A program made the position numbers and the translations under genes. From contig CM060887.1 of NCBI GenBank assembly GCA_030762935.1, positions 9,664,501-9,728,500 of the forward strand: DNA of 64,000 bases, given 5' to 3'. Positions within the stretch are counted from its first letter, which is position 1. Each line of letters begins with the position of its first letter. Under the pieces are notes generated by a model that did not search any database, was not told where the DNA came from, and saw only the letters and a list, made by a program, of their open reading frames with translations. Positions 1 through 10,829 of this stretch are shown here, one piece after another. This DNA comes from Hymenopus coronatus (Eukaryota > Arthropoda > Insecta > Mantodea > Hymenopodidae).

Positions 1-76
1 TACGTCAAGCTAATCAAGATAAACTTTAAAAGAAATAGTATTATTACTTAATAATAAATAGAAGATAAATTAGAGG
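1..76 (-). repeat. R850 fragment, truncated by the window edge
   Basis: A diverged minus-oriented piece matching the R850 stretch near its 3' end (GCTAATC...AGAAATAGT.TTATTACTT...AAGTAGAAG). Confidence 0.6.
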
Positions 77-77
77 A

Positions 78-290
78 CTTGCAGAGATTTACGGTGAAAA
101 TGTAGTGACAGACCATTGGTGAGAAAGTGGGTTAGGCAATTCACTGTTGGACGATCCAATGTTCATGGCGAAGCACGGAATGGGCGGCTTTCTGTTGTCA
201 TTGATAGTTTGGTTGAACAAGTGATGCAGCAATTCGTGAAAACGACGGTTCTTAAAAAGTATGCTTTGTGATGTGTTTCCACAAATCACG
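78..290 (+). pseudogene. Mariner transposase N-terminal fragment (SETMAR-like HTH), decayed
   Basis: Translating the plus strand in patches gives AEIYGENVVTDHW, then after a frame change VRKWVRQFTVGRSNVHGEA, RNGR, and further on AxIRENRRF and FPQI. These are the second helix-turn-helix and linker of mariner transposases of the type often annotated as SETMAR-like. At least two frameshifts and stops break it. No TIR or catalytic half follows; an R850 copy begins about 160 bp downstream. Family call good, subfamily uncertain. Confidence 0.75.
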
Positions 291-446
291 GTGTTCAGCA
301 GTGGTTGTTTTCACTGAGGGCAGTTTTCTTTCAAGAGGGCATACAAAATATGACAAATAACTGAACAATAGTGGCAACTATGTGTAAAATAGGTTAAGGA
401 ATGATTTTTATGTACAATTTATGTTGCAAAAATAAATATTTATGCC

Positions 447-1249
447 TTTTTACTTTCTCTATACGTACTATGTACATAGTGCATAGAGAAGACATTGCAC
501 TCCACCCAAAAATTCGATACCTAGATTTCACCGGAAAAAATATGTTTTGGGGTCCCCTGTATAAAAAAAAGCATTTTCAGAAAAAGGTCCGTGTGTGCGT
601 CCGTGTCTGTGAACACGATAACTCAAGTCGGTAAAATACCAAAGTTGGTATTTAAGTTTGTTATCTTCCAGGGATGCGACATGAAGATTTTGAGAAAAAT
701 TCGACCACCCCAAACTACCCTTTACATGGAACTGTTTTCGAAAAGTTTGATGTTCTCAGAAATAACTAATGATTTTGATTAAAATATCGTATATTAAAGA
801 TATTTACCTGACAAATAAAATGTATATCTTGAATTTTCTGGGAATAGCCTCTTAAGACTGCTTTATCTGGGTCAATTTTACGGAATTTTGCATAACTGCT
901 AAACCGTAAGAGATGGACAAAAACTTAGCACACAAAAATGTAGAACACTTTAAAACACACAATTTATGTTATATGCATTTTTTTCATGAAGTGGATCGTT
1001 TTTGAGATATTCCTTATGTTTGGCTTCAGCTTTGAAAAACTTATACTTTTCTTATACAGGACTTTGCCAACTCCTGTCCATAGAAACAAAGGAACTCCCG
1101 TATTTAGGTTCTACTTACAAGGAAGTAAGTAATAAGACCATTTCTGCTATTTTTTTCTCGATTAGCATGGAGTAAATAGAAGCATAAGCTTTTTAACAAT
1201 AATTTGTTACAGAGATGTAGAAAAAATGATGTGAATGGAACACATCAGT
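447..1249 (+). mobile_element. R850 element, nearly complete, plus orientation
   Basis: Starts TTTTTACTTTCTCTATACG with the palindrome around 470-490 and ends in the 3' hairpin and CACATCAG at 1241-1248. No open frame. A short internal deletion precedes the CTCCCGTATTTAGG segment. Classed by comparison with about 45 other copies in this window. Confidence 0.9.
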
Positions 1250-3092
1250 GTTGGTTTCCGCACACGCCTTGCACTATACATAGCAGAGCAAGTAATTATT
1301 CCTGTCCGTGCTTCTCGTTGCCCTTTTGGTTGTGTTTTAACCCATTCCTGTTCTGATAAAGTAAAGCAAATACTTGTGCCTTCTCAGCATGTAGCAGTCT
1401 TATTTCTCGCAAGTTTTAAACACCCTCAGCAGTTGTAATGAAGATGAGAGTGAAGTTATGGCACAGAGCTGACTTTGCTTCATCCTCCATCTCCATTACC
1501 TCACTTGTGCAATCGCAGGCCTTTTACGAGTTTAATTATGAGATTTAGCAAATATTCATTACGCCGTTGCATTAATAAAATTGCCGTGTACGATTTCAGA
1601 CACACACAAGGCACAGAACATCTTGCACAAATGCAAGAAAGGAGGGGCGAAGCGGAAGAAACAGAACAAAGAAGAGAGGCCAACTGTATGTAAACCATAC
1701 ATATACTATAACATCTTTTGTGATTCCAGCCAACAAGACAAGCAAGAGAAAAGTTTCTTTTCCAACTCCGACGTTGTGCACGACTGGAGAACAAAGGAAA
1801 AGAGAAGGAGGGGTTTAAAAAATGGAAGAGAACGTACGACTGGGGCATAAAGGAGATAGAAACAATTAAGAAAGAAACCACGGAGCCAGAAAAGAAGGAA
1901 CCATTTCCATGATCTCTTGTCTTTTCTCTTTTTATGTTCCTACGTACCCCTACTGTGACTTATAATAATGGCATGGAGCCAAAGGAATAATCGTTCTAAG
2001 TCCTCGATCAAATCGGTTGGAGGTCGAAACCCTTTCTCCAATAAGAGTTAAATTCTTGTGTTTAGGATATGTCAATACAATACACAGCACATTTCCTTAA
2101 CGAGCGATCGTGTTTCAATAAAACGAAAAGAGTACACTAATTGGTAAACGAGATGTCGAGCTCTTAACGTTTTATCTTCATTGCCAATCAAGTTGGAACA
2201 GATGTAAAGTACAACTTTATAATACAATAAGCAAAGGAAACACACAACTTTCTCTACTCGTACTATATACATAGTGTCACTACTAAATTTGGACACAGGG
2301 AGGAATAGCTATTTGAAGGTGGTAAAAGGAAGACAGATGGTAGAGCAATGATAACAACGCAAAGGGAATCCTGATAATATAAATATATTGAGAAATAGCG
2401 AAAGGCAAATATACTTCACAATAAAATAGTAAGGTAAATTACAATAAACAAGACAAGCGTGTCAGGCGTTTCCTGTCGAGCGAGAACTATTTCCAAATAC
2501 CAAAGACAAGAATTGGTAAAATAGTTAATATACAACAAAAGGTTCTTACCTTTTAGGTTGATTAGCTCGATGAGAAGAAAGATGTGTGTCGGTATGGTAG
2601 CCAGTGACCCGGGGTGGGGCCTCGGACGTCCCTCGGGCAGCGAGTCTGCCTCTGTCAAGTACTGAGAATCAAAAGCGCCCGGAATTCAAGATTCCAGACA
2701 ATTTTATACTAGACAATTGTCTCTAGGGGACTCTTCATAATGTACGCCCAGGCTCTTAATAAATCCACCAATCAAAATACAGTATTTAAAAGATAAGACA
2801 GGGCTTCCTATATGACGTGCTTGGGATTAAAGTCTGTCCTAACCTACGAAATGCCACGTAGGTTCCGGGAAGTGGTTGAAAGCCCACGCAAGCCCATAAG
2901 TTGCAAAATGTGGTAAAATGTTGCATTAATCAGAGGAAGACACATCCGGTTATAATAACAAAGACAACGATAAAGCTTCCTCTTATTCAACCCAAGAATC
3001 CGCTTGTTAAGAAATACACACATTTATAAGAAAATGGAATTCTAAAACATTTACAATAATGTGACTTTGAACAAACAATAAACTAATTTAAA
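1250..3092. other. Unique intronic stretch, no gene seen
   Basis: Several overlapping ORFs of 60-126 codons between 1500 and 1881 show no recognisable domain and lie on both strands of purine-rich DNA. A GC-richer patch at 2590-2660 is not recognised. The only known item is a 35-bp R850 5' end at 2245-2279. Confidence 0.6.
2245..2279 (+). repeat. Solo R850 5' terminus (35 bp)
   Basis: ACTTTCTCTACTCGTACTAT and the rest of the palindromic R850 start are present, with nothing of the body after it. Confidence 0.7.
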
Positions 3093-3215
3093 AATACTCG
3101 TCAATCACATACGTGACAATAGCATAGAGAGAAAGTAATGCATTTCACCCAAAAATCAATACCGAAATTTCACCGGAAAGACACGTTTCAGGGTCTTCTG
3201 AATCCGAAAAAAAAA

Positions 3216-3907
3216 AAAATCTGATGTGTTTCATTCACATGACTTTCTCAACATCTCCGCAGAAATATTATTAAAAAACTTATGCTTCTATTTAATTTAT
3301 GCTAATCGAGAAAAATTTAGCAGAAATAGTCTTATTACTTGTTTCCTTGTGAGTAGAAGCGAAATAAGGGAGTACCCTAGGTTAAAGTGATGGTCAAAAG
3401 CTGGTTGCTATGGGACTGAAGTTCCCTTGTTTGTATGGATAGGAGTTGACACATTCCTGTGTGAGAAAAGTATAAGTTTTTCAAAGGTGAAACCAATAAT
3501 AAGAAACATCCAAAAACGATCAACTCCACGAACAAAATGTATGTTACATAAATTGTGTGTTTTAACATTTTTTGTGTGGTAAGTTTTTGTACATCCCTTA
3601 CGCTTTACCAGTTATGTAAAATTCCGTAAAATTCATCTAGAATAAAGTAGTCTTCAGAGGCTACTCCCAGAAAATTCAAGATATACATTTTATTTGTCAG
3701 GTAAATGGTTTTAATATAAGATGTTTTAATCAAAATCGTTAGAGCCATTTTTGAGAAAATCAAAATGTTCAAAAAATGTTCCATTTAAAGGGTAGTTGGG
3801 GGTTGGGGGATTTTCTTGAAAATCTTCCTGTCGCATCCTTGCAAGATACCAAACTAAATACCAAGTTTGGTATTTAACAGTATTTTCGGCTTTAAGCTAT
3901 GCTGTAC

Positions 3908-3980
<73 letters not shown>

Positions 3981-4124
3981 CCTTTGTGTAAAAATTCTTT
4001 TTTTTTGGGGGGGTTCAGGGGGACCCAAAACATGTATTTTCGGTGAAATCTTGGTATCGAATTTTTGAGTAGAATGCAATACTTTCTCTATACACTATGT
4101 ACATAGTACGTGTAGAGAAAGCAA
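3216..4124 (-). mobile_element. R850 copy nested in R850, minus orientation
   Basis: Full-length minus copy from the A run before TCTGATGTGTT to GTAGAGAAAGC. Its microsatellite is expanded as (GACA)n followed by (CA)n at 3905-3976. It sits in the A run of the host copy just before the GCATTTTT segment, and host sequence resumes with TTTTTTAGAAAAAA at about 4125. Confidence 0.9.
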
Positions 4125-4484
4125 AATTTTTTAGAAAAAAATGTCCGTGTGTCCTAGAACACGATATATCAAAAACAAAATGTCGGTAGAATACTAAACT
4201 TGGTATTTAAATGTAATATCTTCTAAGGATGCGACATGAATATTTTCGAGAAAATACCCCCACTTCAAATGGAAAACATTTATAGTAATTTTGATTGAAA
4301 TGTCACGTTATATAAATTTACATCAGAAATAAAATGTATATCTTGAATTTTCTGGTAATAGCCTCTGAAAGATCTTTTTGCTGAATGAATTTGCGAAATG
4401 TTGTAAAATTGGTAAACCGTAAGAGATGGACAAAAGCTTAACAAAAAATTTAGACCTCGTTAAAAACACAATTTATGTTATATA

Positions 4485-5798
4485 CTACTGTGTCAAGAGA
4501 GTTCCGGGAATTTGCCAATAAAACACAAGAAATGAATTATTCATCCAATTTTATTTTATCACCTTCAAAGTAGGCCCCTTCTGAAATTATACACTTACGC
4601 CAACAAATAATCCATTCATCAAAACATTTTTTGAACGCACTTTTAGGAATCGATGTCAATTGTCGCCGCGAATTTTCCTTTATGTCTTTTATCGACTGAA
4701 AACGGGTGCCTCGAAGTGGTAACTTGAGTTTTGGAAAGAGAAAGAAATCAGCAGGAGTCAGATCAGGTGAATACGGCAGTTGTTCGATGAAATTTGTTGA
4801 GTTTTTGGCCAGAAATTCGTTCACAATAATAGCCTTGTGAGCAGGTGCGTTATCGTAGTGCAGAATCCATGAGTTGTCGTTCCACAAATCTGGCCTTTAT
4901 CGCCGTATTTGTTCTCTCATTCGCCGCATAACGCTCAGATAATAGTCTTTATTTACCATCTGACCTTCTGGCAAGAACTCTTGAGTGCACGACATCGCGA
5001 TAATCGAACAAAAACTGTCAACATGACCTTCAGTTTTGATCAAGTTTGACGTGCCCTTTTAGGTTTCGATTCAGTTGGAAGGCGCCATTCGGAAGCTTGT
5101 TGACTGGTTTGAGTGTCAAACTCGTAAACCCACGTCTCATCACCAGTTACAATGGTTTCATGAATGTGGGGTCGGAACTGGCTCGTTCTAGCATGTCTTC
5201 AGCAATCCTTACGCGATTGAGTTTTTGTAGAAAAGTCAAGTCTTTCGGAACTAACCGAGCTGCAACGCGTGTCATTCCCAAACAATCGTTTAAAATGGTA
5301 CGAATCTACTCGTGAGACACAGAAAGTTCAGCGGCAATCTCTCTCAGACCTAAATGACGATTTTCAGACATAATTTTCTTCACTTTAGCGATGTTCAGTT
5401 CACTTGAAACCGTTGATGGCCGACCAGAGCGAGGCAAATCTTCCACCACATCTCGACCACTTTTGAATGCACTGTACCACTCATATGCACGTGTTTTTGA
5501 TAAAGTCGATTCACCGTAAGCCCTCTGTAACATTTTCAGCGATTCGGCACACGAAATACCATTTGCAATGCAACATTTGAGATTCTTTGTTCAATATTTG
5601 TATCCACCGTAAAATCGCAAACCACCTTTGAGATGAACTAACAAAATGGCGTACTGTAAACAAACTAGATGACAGATGACGATCAAACTCCGCGTGGGTA
5701 TAGAGGAAAGCTGTACCAACTTAGCAACAACAATATTTCAAATCCCCTTTTAAATAGGATTTTTAAATGATCAATTCCCGGTACTTTCTTGACAGAAG
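4485..5798 (-). mobile_element. Complete but inactive mariner transposon (DD34D), 1314 bp
   Basis: TIRs of about 28 bp: left CTACTGTGTCAAGAGAGTTC, right end as its reverse complement CTTCTGTCAAGAAAGTACCG (one 2-bp indel). Flanked by TA at 4483-4484 and 5799-5800, the TA duplication typical of the IS630-Tc1-mariner group. Host R850 sequence is continuous across the insertion (TTATATA / CATGTTTCGTGG). Length and TIR size are normal for mariner; the transposase is on the minus strand and broken. Confidence 0.95.
4537..5600 (-). pseudogene. Mariner transposase pseudogene
   Basis: The N-terminal HTH region reads NGISCAESLKMLQRAYGEST and YEWYSAFKSGRDVVEDLPRS; the GRPS linker follows. An in-frame stop sits near 5305 after VSHE. 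The first catalytic Asp is in VTGDETWVYEF (about 5115-5145), the second in WILHYDNAPAH, the third in YSPDLTPADFF; the last two are 34 residues apart, the mariner DD34D spacing. The C-terminus ends AYFEGDKIKLDE. The catalytic triad survives, but the N-terminal stop, the stop near 5305 and frame changes around 4890-5050 make it non-functional. Confidence 0.93.
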
Positions 5799-6169
5799 TA
5801 CATGTTTCGTGGAGTTGGTCGTTTTTGAGATCTTTCTTGTTATTGGTTTCAGTTTTAAAATACTTGTTATTGGTTTCAGTTTTAAAATACTTAAACTTTT
5901 CACTCAGGGGAATTTTTCAGCTCTTTGCAATGCACAGAAACGATTTTCATCCTCATGGTAATAGCTTTTAAAAGATTTGGCTATCACTTTAGCCTAGTGT
6001 ATTCCCATATTTCTTTTCTACTTACAAGGAAGCAAGTAATAAGACCAATTCTGCTAATGTTTATCTCGATTAGCTTGAATAACATTGAAGAATAAGCTTT
6101 TTAACAATAATTTGTTACAGATATGTAAAGAAAGTTATGTGAATGAAACACATCAGATTTTTTTTATTG

Positions 6170-6290
6170 TTTCATTTATATAGCCACCTTTAACATCTAA
6201 GGTCATATCGGGGGCTTTGCATTAGAAACAACTCGTTGACTGCAGGTTGTTTAAGGTTGGGTTTTCAATCATTTTATTTTCTCCAAACAC

Positions 6291-6329
<39 letters not shown>

Positions 6330-6486
6330 CTCTCTCTCTCTCTCACACACACTCATTCACTCTCACATACATACTTCCATACTCTGTGAGGGATAGGGTA
6401 TATTTCTGGCTAAAAAAAAAATCCCCGCCCCAACTGGGAATCGAACCTCCGGGTGAGAAGTCAGCTCGCTGACCACTCGGCACGAA
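6170..6486 (-). mobile_element. tRNA-derived SINE (family C) with CT expansion
   Basis: On the minus strand the head reads GCCGAGTGGTCAGCG (A box) and GGTTCGATTCCC (B box), a type-II Leu/Ser tRNA shape. The body carries a (CT)n/(CA)n expansion at 6298-6352, and the 3' part has a CCCCCGATATGACC motif ending in an A-rich tail (T run at left). The same body occurs at 37252-37487. It lies directly at the 3' end of the old R850 copy. Confidence 0.85.
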
Positions 6487-6496
6487 AGTAGTCAGA

Positions 6497-7108
6497 GCAT
6501 TATTGTATTCCATCCAAAAATTCGATGTCGAGGTTTCATTAATGTAGCTTTTTCTAGAGTAACTCACATTTTCCGAAATATAAATTTATTGGACGAGGTA
6601 TATTTGTATGATACCTACATGAATACTTTTAAAAATCGAATGTTGGAACAGATTTGATTGTTTTTGGAGAGTAGTCCTTTGTTGTATTTTACTTAACGCA
6701 TCCCTCACATACCGATATAACACACCCTTCACATTCCAGAAATATACAAGTACGCCATGTCAATTCCTAATGTGTATTTATGGACAAGGGATATGGACAA
6801 GATATTTATCAAAAATCCAAAAATTCGAAATCGAGATTGCACCGAAAATATGTTTTGAGGTTCTATTAATCCAGAAGAGCGTTTTTAGAAAAAGGCATCT
6901 AGATGACCGCGTGTGTGTGTCTGTGTGTGCATGTATCTGTCGGCAGCATAACTCAAAAACGAAAATCCCATTAAATACCAAACTTGACATTTCAGTATAG
7001 TATCTCCCAAGGAAGCGATACAAAGATATTCAGTCAAATACCCCACCACAAACTACCCTTTACATGGAGTATTCTTTGAAAGTTTTTATTTTCTCAAAAA
7101 TAGGTAAA
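6497..7108 (+). repeat. Two R850 fragments, plus orientation
   Basis: 6497-6545 matches the R850 segment GTATTCCATCCAAAAATTCG. 6800-7108 covers the same region through the GT microsatellite to TTTTCTCAAAAATAGG. The 6546-6799 sequence between them is not recognised. Diverged and lacking both termini. Confidence 0.75.
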
Positions 7109-7148
7109 AAGCTACCAAGTCGTGCTTATCATTTCACCCAAACATTAC

Positions 7149-7425
7149 ACCACACTTTCCCTGTTTGTTTAGATTAAAGATGGTGTGGATAAAGCAAAAC
7201 CACTATTCTCCCATCTCTAAGTGCAGGTATACACTTACCTTGACCTAACAACGTTGCCTATGTCTGCAACCACATTACGTCCGCAAAACGGTGCTCGGAA
7301 AATTATACATTTTAAAATCTTGAATGATGTCGCATAGCTACTATCGAAAGTAGGTCAAATATGAGTGAATCCACCCATCTGACAACTAACAAAATATTAT
7401 CTTCATACGTTCTTTGGAATAACCA
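7149..7425 (+). repeat. Duplicated segment, copy 1 (unknown repeat)
   Basis: About 280 bp shared with 7772-8071 (CCTTGACCTA.CAACGTTG, TGCAACCACATTACGTCCGC, ATCGAAAGTAGGTCA). No ORF, TIR or tRNA box. Lacks a roughly 25-bp stretch (TTTACGTGTGATCAGG) present in copy 2. Confidence 0.8.
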
Positions 7426-7473
7426 TATAATTTGAAGAAGAAAAAAAAGTTTGTCGAAGCCGGCTATCATACA

Positions 7474-7660
7474 TTTTTACTTTCTCTAGCCCCGTATTTA
7501 CAATGTACATAGGAATAGAGAAGTGTTGTATTCCACCCAAAAATTCGATGCCGAGATTTCACCGGAAATAATGTTTTAGCATGAAATAGAAGAATAAGCT
7601 TATTAACAATAATTTGTAACAGAGATGTAAAGAAAGTCATGTGAATGGAACACATCAGAT
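7474..7660 (+). mobile_element. R850 short internally deleted derivative (187 bp)
   Basis: About 98 bp of the 5' end (subtype B, CTCTAGCCCCGTAT) fused to about 90 bp of the 3' end. Both terminal structures are intact and the middle 650 bp is gone. The join lies at a TTAG shared by both sides (ATGTTTTAG / ATTAGCATGA), so it looks like a microhomology deletion. Confidence 0.9.
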
Positions 7661-7675
7661 TTTTATATATATATA

Positions 7676-7743
7676 TTTAATGTCGGCCCTATGCTTTTTA
7701 AGGGCACTAATAGCCATGCAGTTGAGCGCCCTTAAGCCCCATT
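7676..7743 (-). repeat. SINE-like 3' tail with stem-loop
   Basis: The minus strand reads AAGGGCGCTCAACTGCATGG...TTAGTGCCCTT, a hairpin with an AAGGGC/GCCCTT stem, ending in a TA-rich tail at 7661-7675. It resembles the 3' hairpin tails of the SINEs at 37252 and 63437. No tRNA head is present. Confidence 0.5.
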
Positions 7744-7745
7744 CA

Positions 7746-7775
7746 TGATGATGATGATGATCATCATCATCATCA
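7746..7775. repeat. Perfect 30-bp microsatellite palindrome (TGA)5(TCA)5
   Basis: TGATGATGATGATGA at 7746-7760 is followed at once by its exact reverse complement. It marks the junction with the second copy of the duplicated segment. Confidence 0.95.
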
Positions 7776-8071
7776 CATTTTCCCGATTTGTTTAGATTAA
7801 AGGTCGTGTGGAAAAACAAAATCGCTCTTCCCCCACCTCCTAATGCAGGTATATTATTTGTTTACGTGTGATCAGGTGCTCACACATACTTACCTTGACC
7901 TAGCAACGTTGTCTTGTCTGCAACCACATTACGTCCGCAAAACGGTGTTCGGAAAATGATACATTATTTTAAAATCTCGCCCGATGTCGCATAACTACTA
8001 TCGAAAGTAGGTCAGATATGAGTTAATCTACCCTTTTGAAAAGTAACAAAATATCTTCATACATTCCCTGG
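7772..8071 (+). repeat. Duplicated segment, copy 2 (unknown repeat)
   Basis: Direct repeat of 7149-7425, about 85-90% similar by eye. The sequence that follows (8072-8561) is unique here and contains short ORFs on both strands (8189-8428 minus, 8202-8405 plus) with no recognised domain. Confidence 0.8.
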
Positions 8072-8561
8072 AATGTTTTCCGAAGACGGCTGACCACAGA
8101 ACAAAATGCTGCCGTACCTTTTTGTTTGTAATGAATCTATAAAGTGCATATAAGGAGGAGGGCACTAAGTTCCTTACCATGCTGTATATTAGATCCTCAC
8201 TTTGGGGGACAAGGCTTCTACTCCAGTACAAGACCCTAGTGACAGAACCAATATTGTGATGAAGTGGACAGGCAAGTCTAATGAGATATGTTCTGTATGT
8301 AGGGCATTGTGGTCTTGTAAACACACAGTTACTCCCGTGGGATCATCGCGCTCCCCAAGGAGATATGTACCTAGTTCTACATCTGTACTCGAATTCTGTT
8401 CGTAACGAGTATGCAAAAACATCATCAAATTTCTTAATGCTATTAGTAGTAGTTAATTCACTAGATAGGAAACCTCTAGGGAATAAAGAAGCACTTAAAC
8501 ATACGGCCAGTAATTGCGGTGCATTTACCAATTCAATCGACTTTGATACTTTCTCTGAATT

Positions 8562-9363
8562 AAAAATCTGATGTGTTACATTTACATGACTTGCTCTACA
8601 TCTCTGTAGCAAATTATTGTTAAGCTTATTATTCTATATACTTCAGGTATTCAGGATAAACATTATCAGAAATAGTCTTATTACTTAGTTCCTTAAAAGT
8701 AGAACGGAAACAAGGGAATACACTAGGCTAAACGGACAGTCATATATTTTAAAATGTGGTTGCTATGGGATTGAAATCCGTTAAGTATTTTAAAAGAGAA
8801 ACCAATAACAAGAAACATCTTGGAAACGGCCAACTCTACAGCAAAAATTAATATAATATAAATGACGTGTTTTAACAAGATATATATTTTTTGTAGTAAG
8901 TTTTTGTCTATCTCTGTGTTTACTAGGTTTTCAAAATTTGGAAACATTTGACCAGAACGACCAGGTCTTCAGAAGCCATTCCCAGAAAATTCAAAATATA
9001 CATTTCATTCGCCACATAAATATCTATAATAATGGTACTTTAATAAAGATCGTTAGAGTCATTTTTGAGAAAACAAACATTTAAAAAAGGATAGTTTGAG
9101 GTGGGGGGTATTTTCTTGAAAATCTTCGTCTCATATCCTTGGAAGATAATAAACTTAAATACCAAGTTTGGTATTCAACTGTCTTTTAGTTTTTGAACTA
9201 TGCTGTCCACTGACACACACGGACCTTTTTCTAAAATGTTTGTTTTGGATTTAGAGGGTCTCAAAACATATATTTCCGGTGAAATCTCGGTATGGAATTT
9301 TTAGGTGCAATACAACATCTTCTCCAAACACTATGTACATAGTACGTGTAGAGAAAGTAAAAA
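8562..9363 (-). mobile_element. R850 element, minus orientation
   Basis: Runs from AAAAATCTGATGTGTTACA to GTGTAGAGAAAGTAAAAA with both termini. Slightly short in the middle. Joined directly to the next minus copy at 9364 through a shared A run, head to tail. Confidence 0.88.
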
Positions 9364-10310
9364 TATCTGTGTGTTCTGTGTCACTTTCTCTACCTTTTCT
9401 GCAAAAACTTATTCTTTTCTCTACTTCATACTAATCTGGATAAACATTAAAAGAAATGGTCTTAGTACTTACGAGCTACATTCGCGGAGTTTCTCATTGA
9501 TGTTGAAATAAAAGTAATTACGATGGAAACATGTGGTATAACCAATACTGACTGCACCAATTTTAGCTGCCCAAAGTGGTAGTTATACATGTTGGGGAGT
9601 CTTATACGAGGACTGTTTTTTTTTTTTTCTCAACTTCCGATAGGCTATAAATATAAGACAATTTCACAGAATACAATTATTTTATTACTAAAAGTTTTGT
9701 ACACTTATGTTTACTTTCCAACATAATCACCGAAAAGATTGAGACATGTATCGTACCTGTGTACAAGCTTTGCAATACCCGCTTCAAAAAATGTTACCGC
9801 CAATGATTTCAAATGAGCATTGACGTTGTTTTGTGTGGCACGCTTTTGTCTATCTGTTACGGTTCACCAGTTATTCAAAATTCCGCAAAACTCATCGAGA
9901 GTAAACATGTGTTGAGAGCTATTTCCAGAAAATTGAAGATATGCATTTTATTTGTCACATAAATATATTAAATATAGGGTATTTTAAATAAACACCGTTG
10001 GAGCCATTTTTGAGATAATCGAAATTTTCGAAAAATGTTGCATGTAAAATTTTCTTGAAAATCTTCATGTCGCATCCTGGGAAGATAACAAACTTAAATA
10101 TCAAGTTTGGCATTTAATGGTATTTTTGTTTTCGAGCTAAGCTGCCTACAAACACACACGTACACAAGGACAGTTTTCTAAAAATGCTTTTTTGGACTCA
10201 AAAGGTCTCAAAACATGTATTTCCAGTGAAATCTCGGTATGGAATTTTTGGGTGCATTACAATACCTTCTTTATACACTATGTACATACTACGTGTAGAG
10301 AAAGTAAAAA
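9364..10310 (-). mobile_element. Old R850 copy interrupted by a mariner fragment
   Basis: The 3' end is at 9364-9480, and the 5' two-thirds (from TTTTGTGTGGCACGC to ACGTGTAGAGAAAGT) at 9828-10310. The segment 9481-9827 includes the mariner tail at 9605-9827; 9481-9604 is not recognised. Confidence 0.75.
9605..9827 (-). pseudogene. Mariner transposase C-terminal fragment with TIR
   Basis: From 9827 down to the stop at 9711-9713 the minus strand encodes 38 codons including EAGIAKLVHRYDTCLNLFGD and the C-terminal YVGK, the usual mariner end (HRYDKCLN..GDYVEK). The outer end starts at TA CGAGGACTG (9605), like the mariner TIR at 63283. The rest of the transposase is missing. It belongs to the SETMAR-like mariner type, not to the 4485 element. 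Confidence 0.88.
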
Positions 10311-10829
10311 TTGCAGCCCACATGGAGATCGATGATAAAGTCAGGTGGGTTTGACTATCGGTTTGTTGAATAGAATGATTGAATGTTGTCAGAATCAGGT
10401 TTACAAGCCTGCACCGGAAGGCATCACAAATAATAACACCAGATATAGAAGCCCCCAACTTTTCTACCTTTTATTTTGTGTATGGTACAAAAAAATGGTA
10501 TGGAATAAAACGAATAACACTGCTTTTACATGCCCGATTTACTATATTCTCTAGATGGGATATTAATGGCCTTTGCCTTTTTACATAATAGTTATTTATA
10601 GGAGTGGTTACTAAACTAAATTTGTAACATGTCTACAATATTTTATGTGTGTTCAAAGTATGTTGTATATTTAAAATATTTAATTAAACGTATTCATTGT
10701 GGAAACGATATGTTTACAAAAAGAGTAATGTGGGCTTTGGAAAAAAAAAAAGACACGATAAATCAACAAACATTGTTATTATTTTCTGCAATTTTGGATG
10801 CTAGTTTCATATGTGAATTTAAAGTAAAA
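10311..10829. other. Unique intronic stretch, nothing recognised
   Basis: AT-rich with short overlapping ORFs (10345-10588 plus) of no known domain. No repeats shared with the rest of the window were seen. Confidence 0.5.

Larger units (their letters stand above)
3093..6158 (+). mobile_element. Old R850 host copy split by a nested R850 and by a mariner
   Basis: One plus-oriented copy read in three blocks: 3093-3215, 4125-4484 and 5799-6158. Joining across the two insertions restores the normal R850 order, ending in the ATGTG...CACATCAGAT hairpin at 6138-6158. Its sequence is more diverged than the inserts, as expected for an older host. A 25-bp piece (TTATTGGTTTCAGTTTTAAA) is tandemly doubled at 5838-5890. 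Confidence 0.9.

Noticed and set aside
1501..1881. 126-codon minus-strand ORF overlapping several other ORFs
   Set aside because: Low-complexity Ser/Phe/Leu/Arg composition from purine/pyrimidine-rich DNA, open on both strands, no domain, no splice context.
3901..3976. CRISPR-like or minisatellite array
   Set aside because: A (GACA)n/(CA)n microsatellite inside R850; no spacers.
9705..9830. Host SETMAR-type gene
   Set aside because: Only the transposase tail is present, with a mariner end beside it and no methyltransferase domain.
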